A DNA stretch of 64,000 nt from Bacteroidales bacterium (GCA_028689615.1 JAQVCV010000006.1:1-64000); one strand, 5' to 3'; shown: positions 24,982-35,871, counted from the first letter of the stretch. Made by a program: numbers and translations. The notes: a model not told the origin generated them from the letters alone.

Positions 24982-26511
24982 ATGCTGGAGACCATCATTA
25001 TACTTGATTTCGGTTCACAATACACCCAATTAATTGCCCGAAGAATCCGAGAATTAAATGTTTACTGCGAGATTCATCCCTGGAATAAATGTCCCGAACT
25101 GCATTCAGGGGTCAAAGGAGTCATCCTGTCAGGAAGCCCCTTTTCAGTTCGCGATCCAAAATCTCCTGCTCCCGATTTGTCATCATTGCGTGGAATAGTT
25201 CCCATTCTGGCTATCTGTTATGGTGCACAATATCTGGCTCAACTGAGTGGGGGAGAGGTGGCTCCTTCAGCCATCAGAGAATATGGAAGGGCTAATTTGG
25301 GGTTTGTAAATTCTGAGAATTGCCTTTTCCATGGCATTACAAAAGGAAGCCAGGTATGGATGTCGCATGGCGACACAATTCTGAGCACACCTGGTTCATT
25401 CCAAATTGTAGCTAGCACTCCTGATGTTAGGGTTGCAGGATATCAAATCACTGGAGAAAAAACTTGGGGAATTCAGTTTCACCCGGAAGTTTACCACAGC
25501 CTGGAAGGAAAAAAATTGCTCTCAAACTTTGTAGTGGAAATCTGTGAATGCCAAGGCACCTGGACGCCCGGTAGCTTTATCAACCTGACTGTTGAAGAGC
25601 TTAAAGCAACCTTGAGCTCTGACAGGGTGGTACTTGGATTATCAGGTGGGGTTGATTCATCAGTTGCCGCGGTTCTGCTTCACCAGGCAATCGGACCGCG
25701 GTTGCATTGTATCTTTGTGGATAACGGTTTGTTGCGGAAAAATGAGTTCGATCAGGTATTAGAATCCTATAAGGGACTGGGTCTCAATGTTAAAGGAGTA
25801 GATGCTTCAGAAAAATTCTACAGCGCATTGCACGGGCTGACTGAGCCTGAAGAAAAAAGGAAAGCAATTGGCAAAACTTTTATTGAAGTATTTGATAGTG
25901 AATCGAATAAACTTGAAGGAGTAGCATGGCTTGGACAAGGGACCATTTATCCGGATGTAATCGAATCGCAATCTGTAAACGGTCCCAGCGCAACCATCAA
26001 GTCTCACCATAATGTTGGCGGTTTGCCAGATTATATGAAACTAAAGATTGTTGAACCACTTAGAAGTTTGTTCAAAGACGAAGTTCGCAAAGTGGGAAAG
26101 GCATTGGGAATGCCAGCCCATTTACTTGGTCGTCATCCATTTCCGGGTCCAGGTCTGGGAATCAGAGTACTTGGAGAGGTAACCCCTGATCGGGTAAAGA
26201 TTCTTCAAGAAGCTGATGCAATATTCATTGAGGGACTAAAGGAATGGAAGCTCTATGATGAAGTATGGCAAGCAGCAACCATATTGCTTCCTGTCAGATC
26301 GGTAGGTGTAATGGGAGATGAGCGCACTTATGAAAATGTTGTAGCTCTCAGAGCAGTTCAGAGTACTGATGGAATGACAGCCGATTGGGTTCACCTGCCT
26401 TATGAGTTCTTATCGAAGATTTCAAATGATATTATTAATCGAGTAAAAGGCATAAATCGAGTGGTTTATGATATCAGTTCAAAACCACCAGCCACCATTG
26501 AATGGGAGTAA
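24982..26511 (+). CDS. guaA: GMP synthase (glutamine-hydrolysing)
   Basis: 509 residues. Class I glutamine amidotransferase domain (residues about 1-190) with nucleophile in ICYGAQYLA and [14 protein letters not shown] pyrophosphatase P-loop [14 protein letters not shown] near residue 218; C-terminal dimerisation domain ending in [11 protein letters not shown]. It converts XMP to GMP. A LysM gene begins 14 bases downstream and may be cotranscribed. Confidence 0.97.
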   Translation: MLETIIILDFGSQYTQLIARRIRELNVYCEIHPWNKCPELHSGVKGVILSGSPFSVRDPKSPAPDLSSLRGIVPILAICYGAQYLAQLSGGEVAPSAIREYGRANLGFVNSENCLFHGITKGSQVWMSHGDTILSTPGSFQIVASTPDVRVAGYQITGEKTWGIQFHPEVYHSLEGKKLLSNFVVEICECQGTWTPGSFINLTVEELKATLSSDRVVLGLSGGVDSSVAAVLLHQAIGPRLHCIFVDNGLLRKNEFDQVLESYKGLGLNVKGVDASEKFYSALHGLTEPEEKRKAIGKTFIEVFDSESNKLEGVAWLGQGTIYPDVIESQSVNGPSATIKSHHNVGGLPDYMKLKIVEPLRSLFKDEVRKVGKALGMPAHLLGRHPFPGPGLGIRVLGEVTPDRVKILQEADAIFIEGLKEWKLYDEVWQAATILLPVRSVGVMGDERTYENVVALRAVQSTDGMTADWVHLPYEFLSKISNDIINRVKGINRVVYDISSKPPATIEWE

Positions 26512-26525
26512 ATAATTCTAGATCA

Positions 26526-28565
26526 ATGAAATTTCAAAGGTTCATCATTTTTTTTTCGACTTTTCTGCTCTTTGGGGCGTGGTTTGAGGTAGCAAAAAGC
26601 CAAACAGTAACAATTTCGCCTGTAATCCAGAAAGATAACGGAGTCGAATATTATCTGCATACGGTACAAAGAGGTGAAACTCTTTACCGCATTTCAAAAA
26701 CCTACCAAGTTAGCGTTGATGATATTGTAAAAATGAACCCAAGCGTTCAATCTGGACTGAAGCCTTTGCAAGAACTGAAAATTCCGAAGAAAAATGCAAC
26801 CGATCTGAAACCAGATACGAGCAAACCAGGGAGTTATATATATCATATTGTGAGGCAAGGTGAAACCCCCGAAAGCATTGGACTCATCTATGATATAAGC
26901 AGCAAAAAACTGTTAGGCTTTAATGAAGGTGTCATTTTGCCACTTCAGAAAGATCAAATTCTCAAGATTCCGGTAGATTATGCTGATGACCAGAAAGTTG
27001 AAAATCAACCTCCTCCATCCCGACCTAAATTTCATGTTGTTAAACCTAAGGAGACTTTATTTGGCATTAGCAGATTGTACGGACTCTCTATCATTGACTT
27101 GCTCTCGGCTAACCCTAAGGCAGAGCAAAAACTACAAGTTGGCGACACCCTCACCATAGAAACTCAGGAGGCAGTAAATTCCGAAACTCATACCAATTCA
27201 CATGCAGTTGAACATGACAAACATATTGTAAAGAAAAAAGAGACCTGGTATGGGATTTCTAAACAATACGGTTTATCAGTCAGTGAATTACAAGAATTGA
27301 ACGAAGGAATTACAACCTTGTCGCCAGGACTTGAATTGGTTATCAAAAAGAAAAGTATAGTAAAAACCCCAGAAGAAGTACCAGAGAAAATTACACAAAA
27401 CAACAGTCAGGCAGATTTAATAACCATTCAATCTCAGACAATTGATGAAAAACCCAAAACGAAGGACAGCACTTCTGCTGTATTTAATGTAGCTCTGCTG
27501 ATACCTCTTGATCTTGATAAACAACCCGATACCCTTGTAACAGAGGACAATGAAACAGAGAAAATGCTTCAGCAACAATTCAGATTTCTCCCATTTTATG
27601 AGGGCCTTAGAATAGCTGCCGACTCGCTGGCCAGGCTTGGAGTGAAAATTGAACTCACAACATATGATGTTCCAAAAGATTCAGATAAACTCAGTCAACT
27701 ATTGAAAAGTTCATCCTTGACGGAATCTGATATCATAATTGGACTAGTGTATGCAAATGACTTTAATAAACTTGCTCAATTTGCTGCCAATCATCAAATC
27801 CCACTGTTAAATCCACTCACGAAACGGAGAGAATCTGTTAAAGATAACCCATGGGTTGTTAAAATGCAAACTGATGAGACAAGCCGCCTATCTTCAATAG
27901 CTGAATATCTAAAAACATCGAATAAGAAGCACGACTTTATTATCTCGCGGCAAAACAAATACCAACTTGGGGCAGAATCAAAAGAGATTAGCAATATGTT
28001 AAACTCACTGAGAACAAGCAATCCAAAGCTTGTTGGCAGAGTTGATATCATCATTGACAGCATTGATCGATTGAAAACCTTAATTAATAAGGCCGAGAAT
28101 CCAATCGTTTTTTCTTTAGCTGAAAACCCTGCTTATGTAATGGACTACCTCAGAAAATTGAGTTCTGGTAAAGAAATTTCTACCCTTGAAGCAATGTTTG
28201 GACTACCTGATTGGGACCAGATGGAAAAGCTTGAAACAATGCACCTTGAAGAATTAAACGTTATCATGCCACGTGCTTTCCATGCCAGATACAGACATTA
28301 CACCTTGGATGGCTTTCTGTCCGACTACCAGAATCGTTTTGCGCAAGACCCTGTAGAAATGTCATTTATGGGTTTTGATGCCCTTTGGGTTGCGGGTCAA
28401 GCCTTTCAGTCGCACAAAGGTCTTATTGAATATTTAAGAGGAAACTCGGTAGAAGGAATTTTAGCCAAATACCGTTTTAGTTCAGTTGAGGGACAGGGGC
28501 TGGAAAATACTTTTTGGAATCTTTACAAAATTGAAAACTACAACATTAAAGTTGTAAATCGTTAA
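26526..28565 (+). CDS. LysM-repeat protein with type 1 periplasmic-binding domain
   Basis: 679 residues from the ATG at 26526; the track start overlaps guaA. Signal peptide (MKFQRFIIFFSTFLLFGAWFEVAKS), then four LysM-like repeats (YYLHTVQRGETLYRISK, YIYHIVRQGETPESIG, FHVVKPKETLFGISR, KHIVKKKETWYGISK) to about residue 290. The C-terminal half (FNVALLIPLDLD to the end) is a type 1 periplasmic-binding-protein fold, as in amino-acid receptor proteins. It probably binds peptidoglycan in the periplasm and a small ligand; the Bacteroidota family has no proven role known to me. Confidence 0.85.
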   Translation: MKFQRFIIFFSTFLLFGAWFEVAKSQTVTISPVIQKDNGVEYYLHTVQRGETLYRISKTYQVSVDDIVKMNPSVQSGLKPLQELKIPKKNATDLKPDTSKPGSYIYHIVRQGETPESIGLIYDISSKKLLGFNEGVILPLQKDQILKIPVDYADDQKVENQPPPSRPKFHVVKPKETLFGISRLYGLSIIDLLSANPKAEQKLQVGDTLTIETQEAVNSETHTNSHAVEHDKHIVKKKETWYGISKQYGLSVSELQELNEGITTLSPGLELVIKKKSIVKTPEEVPEKITQNNSQADLITIQSQTIDEKPKTKDSTSAVFNVALLIPLDLDKQPDTLVTEDNETEKMLQQQFRFLPFYEGLRIAADSLARLGVKIELTTYDVPKDSDKLSQLLKSSSLTESDIIIGLVYANDFNKLAQFAANHQIPLLNPLTKRRESVKDNPWVVKMQTDETSRLSSIAEYLKTSNKKHDFIISRQNKYQLGAESKEISNMLNSLRTSNPKLVGRVDIIIDSIDRLKTLINKAENPIVFSLAENPAYVMDYLRKLSSGKEISTLEAMFGLPDWDQMEKLETMHLEELNVIMPRAFHARYRHYTLDGFLSDYQNRFAQDPVEMSFMGFDALWVAGQAFQSHKGLIEYLRGNSVEGILAKYRFSSVEGQGLENTFWNLYKIENYNIKVVNR

Positions 28566-28637
28566 TTATCAATATTTCAAATTTCAAATCAATTACTTTC
28601 GCAAATACTAAGTCAATCTTAGCAAAAAAAATCTACC

Positions 28638-29741
28638 ATGAAAAACACTGCTTTCACCAAATTTCACGAAGCACTTGGCGCCAAAATGGTTCCTTTTGCA
28701 GGATTCAACATGCCCGTTCAATATGATGGATTAATTATTGAACACCAGATTGTTCGTAACGGAGTTGGGGTCTTTGATGTATCTCATATGGGAGAGTTTT
28801 GGGTAAAAGGCCCCAATGCTTTCCAATTCGTTCAATTTCTTACCTCAAATGACGTATCAGCATTATTTGACGGCAAGGTTCAATACAGCTGCTTCCCTAA
28901 CGGGAAAGGGGGGATAGTTGACGATTTGCTGGTTTACAGAATCAACGAGGAAACATATCTGTTGGTTGTAAATGCTGCAAATATTGATAAAGACTGGGCA
29001 TGGTGCTCTTCACATGCAAGCCGGTTTGGATTGACGGTTGGGAAAGAACTTTACAATGCTTCAGATGAAATTGCTCAGTTGGCTGTTCAAGGACCATTGG
29101 CACTCAAAGCAATGCAGAAGCTCACTTCAACTCCGATCGAGGACATGGAATACTATACCTTTAAGAAGCTAGAATTTGCAGGAGTAAAGGATGTTATTCT
29201 CAGTACTACAGGTTATACTGGAAGCGGCGGATGCGAAATCTATATGGCAAACGAGGATGCCGATAAAATCTGGAAGGCTGTTTTTGAAGCTGGCGAAGAA
29301 TTTGGCATTAAACCCATTGGACTTGGAGCACGTGATACTCTGCGCCTTGAGATGGGATTTTGTTTGTATGGTAACGACATTAACGATACAACGTCACCCC
29401 TCGAAGCTGGTTTGGGATGGATCACAAAATTTAACGACGCTAAAGACTTTGTTGACAAAGAATTCATGCTCAATCAAAAAGCCAATGGATTATCCAGAAA
29501 ACTTATTGGTTTTGAAATGATTGACAAAGGAATTCCCCGTCAACATTATCCCATTTGCGATTCAAATGGCAACGCAATAGGCGAAGTAACGTCTGGCACT
29601 ATGGCTCCGTCTCTCAACAAAGCCATCGGGATGGGGTATGTTCCAACATCTGTTAGCAAACCAGATAGTGAGATTTTCATTGAAATTAGAGGGAAACTTC
29701 TTAAAGCAAAAGTTGTTAAGTTCCCTTTTTACAAAGGATAA
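28638..29741 (+). CDS. gcvT: glycine cleavage system aminomethyltransferase (T protein)
   Basis: 367 residues, full length. [29 protein letters not shown] at the start, [21 protein letters not shown] and [20 protein letters not shown] are T-protein signatures. It moves the methylene group from the lipoylated H protein to tetrahydrofolate and releases ammonia. gcvH and gcvP are not in this window. A strong terminator follows. Confidence 0.97.
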   Translation: MKNTAFTKFHEALGAKMVPFAGFNMPVQYDGLIIEHQIVRNGVGVFDVSHMGEFWVKGPNAFQFVQFLTSNDVSALFDGKVQYSCFPNGKGGIVDDLLVYRINEETYLLVVNAANIDKDWAWCSSHASRFGLTVGKELYNASDEIAQLAVQGPLALKAMQKLTSTPIEDMEYYTFKKLEFAGVKDVILSTTGYTGSGGCEIYMANEDADKIWKAVFEAGEEFGIKPIGLGARDTLRLEMGFCLYGNDINDTTSPLEAGLGWITKFNDAKDFVDKEFMLNQKANGLSRKLIGFEMIDKGIPRQHYPICDSNGNAIGEVTSGTMAPSLNKAIGMGYVPTSVSKPDSEIFIEIRGKLLKAKVVKFPFYKG

Positions 29742-29761
29742 TTCAATAACAAATGAGTAAA

Positions 29762-29799
29762 GCAGGAGCTGCCAATTTGACTGCTCCTGCCTTTTTTTT
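29762..29799 (+). terminator. terminator of gcvT
   Basis: GCAGGAGC / GCTCCTGC stem with 13-base loop and eight T. It lies inside the 5' part of the longer ORF-track HAD frame, so that frame's start is wrong. Confidence 0.8.
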
Positions 29800-29830
29800 C
29801 AAAAGCTCTCCTGGTAATTCGTTTTTCACT

Positions 29831-30499
29831 ATGATAAAAGCTGCTCTATTCGATTTAGATGGACTATTGATTGACACTGAACCACTTTGGGAAGAAGCAG
29901 AAATACAAGTGTTTAAAAACATCGGCATTGAATTAACAAGTGAACTGTGCCACAAAATTAAAGGATTCAGGGTTGATGAATCAATCAACAACATTCTGAG
30001 GCAATTCCCAATTGAGCTTAATATTAATGTATCAGACATAGAAAACGCCATACTTCAGAGAGTTAGCAATTTGATAGAGCAAAAAGGGAAGGGGATGCCT
30101 GGCTTTGTATATATACTCCACTTCTTTAAATCGAGAAATATCAAAACCGCTGTGGCCTCCTCATCAAAACTAGTAATCATTGACGCTGCACTAAACAAAT
30201 TGGGGATAAACCATCACTTTGAATCCATATGCTCTGCTGAATTTGAGCCATACGGAAAACCTCATCCGGGAGTATTTCTGACAGCAGCAGCCAAACTTGG
30301 TGCTCAACCAGAGGAATGCATTGTTTTTGAAGATTCCCTTAACGGAATTATTGCAGCAAAAGCTGCCAGAATGAAAGCCGTTTTGATACCCGATAAAACA
30401 CTGTCAGGCGATAAACGTGTTGCAATTGCTGATCTGGAGTTAAAATCACTTCTAAACTTTAAGGAAGACCATCTAAAACTCTTTGAAAAACAAAGCTAA
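29831..30499 (+). CDS. HAD-superfamily hydrolase (beta-phosphoglucomutase-like)
   Basis: 222 residues from the ATG at 29831 (MIKAALFDLDGLLIDTEPLW); upstream residues in the track cover the gcvT terminator. HAD motif I DLDGLLIDTEP, motif II VASSSK, Lys and motif III in EPYGKPHPGVF and CIVFEDSLNG. The alpha-helical cap of subclass I is present. Sequence resembles 2-deoxyglucose-6-phosphatase and beta-phosphoglucomutase-type sugar phosphatases. Substrate unknown. Confidence 0.88.
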   Translation: MIKAALFDLDGLLIDTEPLWEEAEIQVFKNIGIELTSELCHKIKGFRVDESINNILRQFPIELNINVSDIENAILQRVSNLIEQKGKGMPGFVYILHFFKSRNIKTAVASSSKLVIIDAALNKLGINHHFESICSAEFEPYGKPHPGVFLTAAAKLGAQPEECIVFEDSLNGIIAAKAARMKAVLIPDKTLSGDKRVAIADLELKSLLNFKEDHLKLFEKQS

Positions 30500-30611
30500 C
30501 TAGGTACTTTTTCTGTTTTAACAAATCATTAATTCAAAGCAATCTTCTTGTTATTCTAGATTGGGAGTTGTTACTTTGCCGATTGTTTTTTTTAACACCT
30601 CCTACACCCAT

Positions 30612-32330
30612 ATGCCACTTGTTTCCATTATTTTAACAATATTCACTCTCATTGGTGCTATTGGTTTGTTCCTTTTTGGAATGAAACTAATGAGTGAAGC
30701 ATTGCAAAAAGTGGCAGGTCAGCGGATGCGAGGTATCATTTCGGCAGTAACAACCAATCCATTTCGAGGGCTCACTTCCGGAATTATTATAACAGCAGCA
30801 ATACAGTCATCTTCAGCATCTACTGTAATGATAACCGGCTTGGTAAACGCAGGTTTACTTAGCCTTCGACAGTCGCTTCCTCTCATTTTTGGAGCAAACA
30901 TTGGCACAACTTTGAAATCTTGGTTGATATCTACGATAGGGTTTCGAATTGATTTAAACCAAATATTGTTGCCAGTTGTGGCCATCAGCCTCTTTTTTCT
31001 TTTTTCGCAAAACTTTAAAAAAAAGTCAGTTGGTGAGCTCTTAATGGGTTTTGCCTTATTGTTTATGGGTTTGGAACTGCTTAAAGAATACTTGCCCGCA
31101 ATTAATGAAAATTCTCAATTGGTCAGCTATCTAAAAGGAATAGGATCAGGAGGCTTCTCAACTACACTGTTGTTTGTTGCTGCCGGAGCTGCGTTCACAG
31201 CAATAATACAATCGTCTAGTGCCGGAATTGCACTTACCCTTGCCATGCTCAACAATGGGTGGTTCTCATACGAATTTGCGGTGGCCATGATACTTGGAGA
31301 AAATATAGGGACTACACTTACCGCAAATCTTGCCGCAATAGTTGCTAACAACCAAGCAAAAAGAGCCGCCTTATCTCATTTCTTGTTCAATTTCACAGGG
31401 GTTGCATTTATCCTCTTATGGTTTTCGCCATTCATTGATCTCACAAGTTGGCTAACGAAAACGATTACAGGCAATCAACTATCAGAACCATCAACAATGC
31501 TGATCGGGCTTTCGATGGTTCATACCGTGTTCAACCTTCTCACCACAATCCTTTGGATGAACCTGACAACCACCATGATGAAGTTGACAACTTTCATTAT
31601 TCCTGACAAGAAAAACAAACCAAGGCAACGCTACAGGTTGATTCAGAACCATTACCTGCTTAAAACAACAGAATTTTCATTACTGCAGGCAAAAAAAGAG
31701 ATACACCAACTTTCCAAAAAGAGTCGTCAGTTTTACAACTTAATCCCTGAATTGCTTGTAGAAAAAGATGATGATGGATATCAAATCCTTGCAGGAAAAT
31801 TTGAACTATTAAAAAGAGAGATTGAAGCAACGGCAAAAGAAGTTGAGCACTACCTTTCTCAGCTTAACGAGAATGAATTGAGCATTGAGGGGAAAGCCAG
31901 GAAAAAAGCCATGCTTGACATAAACTTACAGATGAAAAACATCATGCATGCCTCAATTCAAATGGCCAGAATAGTGGAAGACAAAAACACCAAAAAAGTT
32001 TGGTTTACCCCAAAGCAACGCTTGAACCTTAACAAGATGTTTGACCTTGTCAATGAATCTCTGCGAGTTATGTCAGAAAACCTGGCTGGAGAATACCATT
32101 TGGCACAATTTGACTACTCGCACGAGATTGAGCAAAGCATTAACAACTTACGTGACAAATTAAGACAAAAAACCATAGAAAACATCGAACGGGGAAAATA
32201 CTCGGTTGAAGGGGGAAATTTCTACAACGAATTGTTTTCGTTAAGCGAAAAAGTTGGTGATTATATTCTCATGATCAATAATGCCCTTGCAGCCTGTCAG
32301 GCAAATCCACCCACCACGATCAACAGGTAA
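30612..32330 (+). CDS. Na+/phosphate cotransporter family protein with PhoU-like domain
   Basis: 572 residues from the ATG at 30612 (MPLVSIILTIF); the track uses an upstream TTG. Eight or nine membrane segments with the inverted repeat hallmark of the NptA/Slc34 family: ITAAIQSSSASTVMITGLV and FTAIIQSSSAGIALTLAML, both QSSSA motifs. Residues about 380-560 form a helical PhoU-like regulatory region. Imports inorganic phosphate with sodium. Inner membrane. Confidence 0.9.
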   Translation: MPLVSIILTIFTLIGAIGLFLFGMKLMSEALQKVAGQRMRGIISAVTTNPFRGLTSGIIITAAIQSSSASTVMITGLVNAGLLSLRQSLPLIFGANIGTTLKSWLISTIGFRIDLNQILLPVVAISLFFLFSQNFKKKSVGELLMGFALLFMGLELLKEYLPAINENSQLVSYLKGIGSGGFSTTLLFVAAGAAFTAIIQSSSAGIALTLAMLNNGWFSYEFAVAMILGENIGTTLTANLAAIVANNQAKRAALSHFLFNFTGVAFILLWFSPFIDLTSWLTKTITGNQLSEPSTMLIGLSMVHTVFNLLTTILWMNLTTTMMKLTTFIIPDKKNKPRQRYRLIQNHYLLKTTEFSLLQAKKEIHQLSKKSRQFYNLIPELLVEKDDDGYQILAGKFELLKREIEATAKEVEHYLSQLNENELSIEGKARKKAMLDINLQMKNIMHASIQMARIVEDKNTKKVWFTPKQRLNLNKMFDLVNESLRVMSENLAGEYHLAQFDYSHEIEQSINNLRDKLRQKTIENIERGKYSVEGGNFYNELFSLSEKVGDYILMINNALAACQANPPTTINR

Positions 32331-32346
32331 TTTTGCCCTTATTTCG

Positions 32347-32354
32347 TAAATTTG
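32347..32354 (+). promoter_or_regulatory. -7 box of argS
   Basis: TAAATTTG, 19 bases before the ATG at 32374. Confidence 0.6.
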
Positions 32355-32373
32355 CAGCTTATTACACATTCTT

Positions 32374-34161
32374 ATGAACCATCATGCCTCAGTTGTGGCC
32401 TCTGCCACAGTTTCTTATGTTCAAGAAAAGTACCAGTTATCTATTGACACTGAAACACTCATTTTACAACCAACCCGCAAAGATTTCGAGGGTGACATCA
32501 CCCTGGTAGTCTTCCCTCTGGCGAAAATCCTTAAAAAGTCACCAACCGAAGCAGCAAACGAAATTGGCGAAGCCTTGATTGATAAAATAAGCGAAATCAA
32601 CAGGTTTAACGTTGTGCAAGGTTTTCTCAACATCTCTATGAGTGACTCCTACTGGATTGACCAACTGAAATACATCAGCCAGGATGACTTTTTCGGACAA
32701 ACAATGCCCTCCGACAATGAATCCCCTATACTTGTTGAGTACTCATCTCCAAACACAAACAAACCTCTGCACCTGGGGCACATCCGAAACAATCTGCTTG
32801 GAAATTCCATTAGCCGCATACTCGCAGCCAACGGCAAACGTGTTGTTAAAGTTAATCTGGTAAACGATAGGGGAGTGCATATCTGCAAATCGATGTTGGC
32901 CTGGCAAAAATGGGGTGAAGGAGAGACTCCAGAATCAAGCAAACTAAAAGGCGATCATCTGGTTGGAAAATATTATGTAGAATTCGACAAGCATTACAAA
33001 GAGGAGATTGCTCAACTAAAAGCCACCGGTATATCTGACGAAGAAGCCGAGAAACAATCAGTGTTGATGGCTGAAGTCAGAGAGATGTTAAAAAAATGGG
33101 AAGATAACGACAAAAAAACCAGGCAATTGTGGCACAAAATGAACAACTGGGTATATGACGGATTTCACGACACCTACTCCAGGATGGGCATCACCTTTGA
33201 CAAAATTTATTATGAATCTGATACTTATCTGAAAGGGAAAGACCTGGTAAAACTTGGCTTAAACCAAGGGATTCTTTTTCAGAAGCCAGATGGCTCCGTC
33301 TGGATCGACCTCACAAATGAAGGGCTGGACGAAAAGCTTCTACTAAGAAGCGACGGGACTTCGGTTTATATGACCCAGGATTTAGGTACTGCCCAATTGC
33401 GATACAATGAGTTTCATCCTCAAAAAATGATTTATGTTGTTGGCAATGAGCAAAACTACCATTTTGATGTATTAAAGTTGATTTTATCCAAAATCAAGAT
33501 GCCCTGGGCAGAAACCATACAGCACCTCAGTTATGGTATGGTAGAACTTCCGGCTGGTAAGATGAAAAGCAGAGAAGGAACCGTTGTGGATGCCGATGAT
33601 TTGATGGAGCAGATGCATCAAACAGCTAAACAAATGACTGAGGAACTGGGCAAAACCGGAGATATGACAGCCGGGGAAGCTTTTGAACTGCATCGTAAAG
33701 TTAGCCTTGCAGCTTTGAAGTACTTCATCCTAAAAGTTGATCCTAAAAAGAATATGCTGTTCAACCCCGCCGAATCTATCGACTTTAATGGCAATACAGG
33801 CCCATTTATTCAATACACCTATGCTCGCATTTGCAGCATTATGCGAAAATCGGGCATTCAACTTGCAGACATTGAGATTAATACCATACAATTAACTCTA
33901 AAGGAAAGGATGATCGTAAGATTGTTGGCCCAATTTGCATCAACCATCCAAGAAGCCGGGCAAACCTTTAGTCCTGCAATCGTTGCGAATTATTGTTATG
34001 ACCTTGCTAAAGAGTTTAACCAGTTTTACCACGACCATAGCATTCTTCAAGAACCAGATCAATCGATCAGGGATTTCAGAATCATACTTGCCAATCAGGT
34101 TTCAAAAGTATTGCAAACAGGAATGAGCCTCTTGGGCATAGAACTTCCAGAGAAGATGTAA
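32374..34161 (+). CDS. argS: arginyl-tRNA synthetase
   Basis: 595 residues. Class I synthetase with HIGH motif in PLHLGHIRNNLLG, the KMSKS counterpart GKMKSREGT, and the C-terminal DALR anticodon-binding domain (FIQYTYARICSIMRKSG). The N-terminal additional domain (about residues 1-110) is present. Charges tRNA-Arg; a tRNA-Arg(ACG) gene lies at 38796. Confidence 0.97.
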   Translation: MNHHASVVASATVSYVQEKYQLSIDTETLILQPTRKDFEGDITLVVFPLAKILKKSPTEAANEIGEALIDKISEINRFNVVQGFLNISMSDSYWIDQLKYISQDDFFGQTMPSDNESPILVEYSSPNTNKPLHLGHIRNNLLGNSISRILAANGKRVVKVNLVNDRGVHICKSMLAWQKWGEGETPESSKLKGDHLVGKYYVEFDKHYKEEIAQLKATGISDEEAEKQSVLMAEVREMLKKWEDNDKKTRQLWHKMNNWVYDGFHDTYSRMGITFDKIYYESDTYLKGKDLVKLGLNQGILFQKPDGSVWIDLTNEGLDEKLLLRSDGTSVYMTQDLGTAQLRYNEFHPQKMIYVVGNEQNYHFDVLKLILSKIKMPWAETIQHLSYGMVELPAGKMKSREGTVVDADDLMEQMHQTAKQMTEELGKTGDMTAGEAFELHRKVSLAALKYFILKVDPKKNMLFNPAESIDFNGNTGPFIQYTYARICSIMRKSGIQLADIEINTIQLTLKERMIVRLLAQFASTIQEAGQTFSPAIVANYCYDLAKEFNQFYHDHSILQEPDQSIRDFRIILANQVSKVLQTGMSLLGIELPEKM

Positions 34162-34167
34162 ATTAAA

Positions 34168-34199
34168 AAAAGGCACCGTGAAAGCGGTGCCTTTTTTTT
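34168..34199. terminator. bidirectional terminator between argS and beta-helix lipoprotein
   Basis: GGCACCG / CGGTGCC stem, loop TGAAAG, A-run before and T-run after. Confidence 0.85.
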
Positions 34200-35626
34200 C
34201 AATGAAACTCGTAAGCCCCAACATCGGGCATTTCAGTTCGGGAGAAACCTTCAAGATCAGCAGGCACCCCCATGTCAACCCCTGAATTCACTAAGGGAGA
34301 TAAGGTGTCGGGGTGTAAATTGTAATTAGCAGCATCAACGAACAAAGGATCTACATTCGCTGTGACATTCACAAAAGAGGGATCTGAAATGATGTTCCGT
34401 GTGGTTTTCAGAAAACAATGATCAAACAGGAATGTAAAAGTTCCAACATCCGGATGCGAATCAATCAGCAGTTCATCCTCTTGGTTACCAAATACAACGC
34501 AGTTTCCAAAAAACACGTTTGTGGGCTCGACTCTGACAACCTCGTTGTTGCTAACGAAATAGTTTTTAACAACCACAGAAGGGAGGTTTCGTACCGAAGA
34601 ACTCCACAGATTTCCAACGGATGCATGTATAAATGAATACTGTCCCCCGTTCAATGCAAGGGCATAACTACCACATCCTGAGATGGCCAGATTCACGCCC
34701 TCAATCCAAGTCGCATTACCGGCAATCCCCCCCAAACTCATATTCCTGATTTGAGTATTTGAAATCAGCAGTTGAGGCATTGCAAAATCGTCGGGGTTAT
34801 CGACCTGTATTGCAAGTGTAGCATTCTCAATAACAGCATGGTTAACAACACATTGATCAGCACCTTCAGAAATCCAGAGGCCATTCCATTGCCCGGGCAG
34901 ATCACGATAAAAAGCATCCAGCCGGTCGTTTCTAAACAATACAGGATTATCAGCAGAACCCTGGACAAGCAGAACACCATCACGATACACCATCAACATG
35001 CCTTGATTGTGAAAATATACTTTAGCTCCTTCATTAATAGAGAGAACTGAAGCAGAATCAACTACCAGCCAACCATAAACAACATGAGGCTTATCGGAGT
35101 GCCACGTCACTTCCCCTTGCACAACAGAATAAGCAGGAAAATTAGCAGGAAAGTGATCAGGGGTGTGATAATAAGCGTCCTGTCCCCATGCAACAAGCTC
35201 AACGGCTTGGAGATTTCCGTTGGTTTGGAATGCAATCTGACCAGTAACTACCAATGGAAGATTTTGATTAACAGGATCAATCGTCACGTTAATAAAAATG
35301 AATAAACTGTCACCGCTGTCCAACTCAACGTCAGTTGCACTGGTTGCCGGTTTTCCGTCGATATTTATTTTGTAAGCATCAGTTGATCCGATCAGTGATA
35401 TTTTGGAAATAACCACTTTCGATTTGTTGGGGTTGTACACCTTCAAAGACTGTGTATAAGAACCGATAGTGGTAAAAACGGTATCAAAAACAATTGTATC
35501 AGTGGAAAATGATAGCTTAAAGGAAGGATCGGAGTCGGGCTCTTCATCAGTGCAGGAGGTTAGCAGAGAAGAAGAAACAAACACCAAAAAAAATGCCGTC
35601 AAGCATAAGTGATAGCAAAACTTCAT
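34199..35626 (-). CDS. lipoprotein with parallel beta-helix region
   Basis: 475 residues. Signal peptide with lipobox LLTSC near residue 25, so it should be lipid-anchored. Residues about 40-170 look like an immunoglobulin-type domain (TIVFDTVFTTIGSYTQSLKVYNPNKSKVVISKI). From about 190 onward short repeating strands typical of right-handed beta-helices follow (VYFHNQGMLMVYRDGVLLVQG, IWIS..., ISNTQIRNMSL...). It ends GVPADLEGFSR...PDVGAYEFH, a common end of Bacteroidota beta-helix proteins. Likely surface or periplasmic, ligand unknown. Confidence 0.85.
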   Translation of the reverse strand: MKFCYHLCLTAFFLVFVSSSLLTSCTDEEPDSDPSFKLSFSTDTIVFDTVFTTIGSYTQSLKVYNPNKSKVVISKISLIGSTDAYKINIDGKPATSATDVELDSGDSLFIFINVTIDPVNQNLPLVVTGQIAFQTNGNLQAVELVAWGQDAYYHTPDHFPANFPAYSVVQGEVTWHSDKPHVVYGWLVVDSASVLSINEGAKVYFHNQGMLMVYRDGVLLVQGSADNPVLFRNDRLDAFYRDLPGQWNGLWISEGADQCVVNHAVIENATLAIQVDNPDDFAMPQLLISNTQIRNMSLGGIAGNATWIEGVNLAISGCGSYALALNGGQYSFIHASVGNLWSSSVRNLPSVVVKNYFVSNNEVVRVEPTNVFFGNCVVFGNQEDELLIDSHPDVGTFTFLFDHCFLKTTRNIISDPSFVNVTANVDPLFVDAANYNLHPDTLSPLVNSGVDMGVPADLEGFSRTEMPDVGAYEFH

Positions 35627-35753
35627 AAGAAAACGATGCTTTTAAAATGACAAAATTAGAGGTATTACGATGAAGTTGATGAAAAATTGCACTAAAACCG
35701 ACAAAAAAGAGCTAAAGAACTATCAAGTAACGAAATAATTCATTGATTATTTG

Positions 35754-35761
35754 TAATTTTG
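35754..35761 (+). promoter_or_regulatory. -7 box of rpsA
   Basis: TAATTTTG, about 110 bases upstream of the rpsA ATG, giving an unusually long leader for this window. Confidence 0.6.
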
Positions 35762-35766
35762 CAATT

Positions 35767-35871
35767 CGTTTCCAATCCCGGAGCAATTCTGTTAAATAAC
35801 TGAATATTAACCCGGTAATTTATAAACGTTTTCCGGGAGGCGTTTATTTGATTGCCACAGATAAATTAATA
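35767..35871 (+). promoter_or_regulatory. candidate structured leader of rpsA
   Basis: Two CCCGG copies (35777-35781 and 35811-35815) could each pair with CCGGG at 35833-35837, and ATAAACG (35822-35828) pairs with CGTTTAT (35841-35847). The alternatives cannot all form together. S1 genes are often autoregulated through leader RNA, so this may be a protein-binding site. This is inference from pairing only. Confidence 0.4.

Noticed and set aside
29753-29830. Upstream extension of the HAD hydrolase
   Set aside because: Contains the gcvT terminator hairpin; family motif begins at the ATG 29831.
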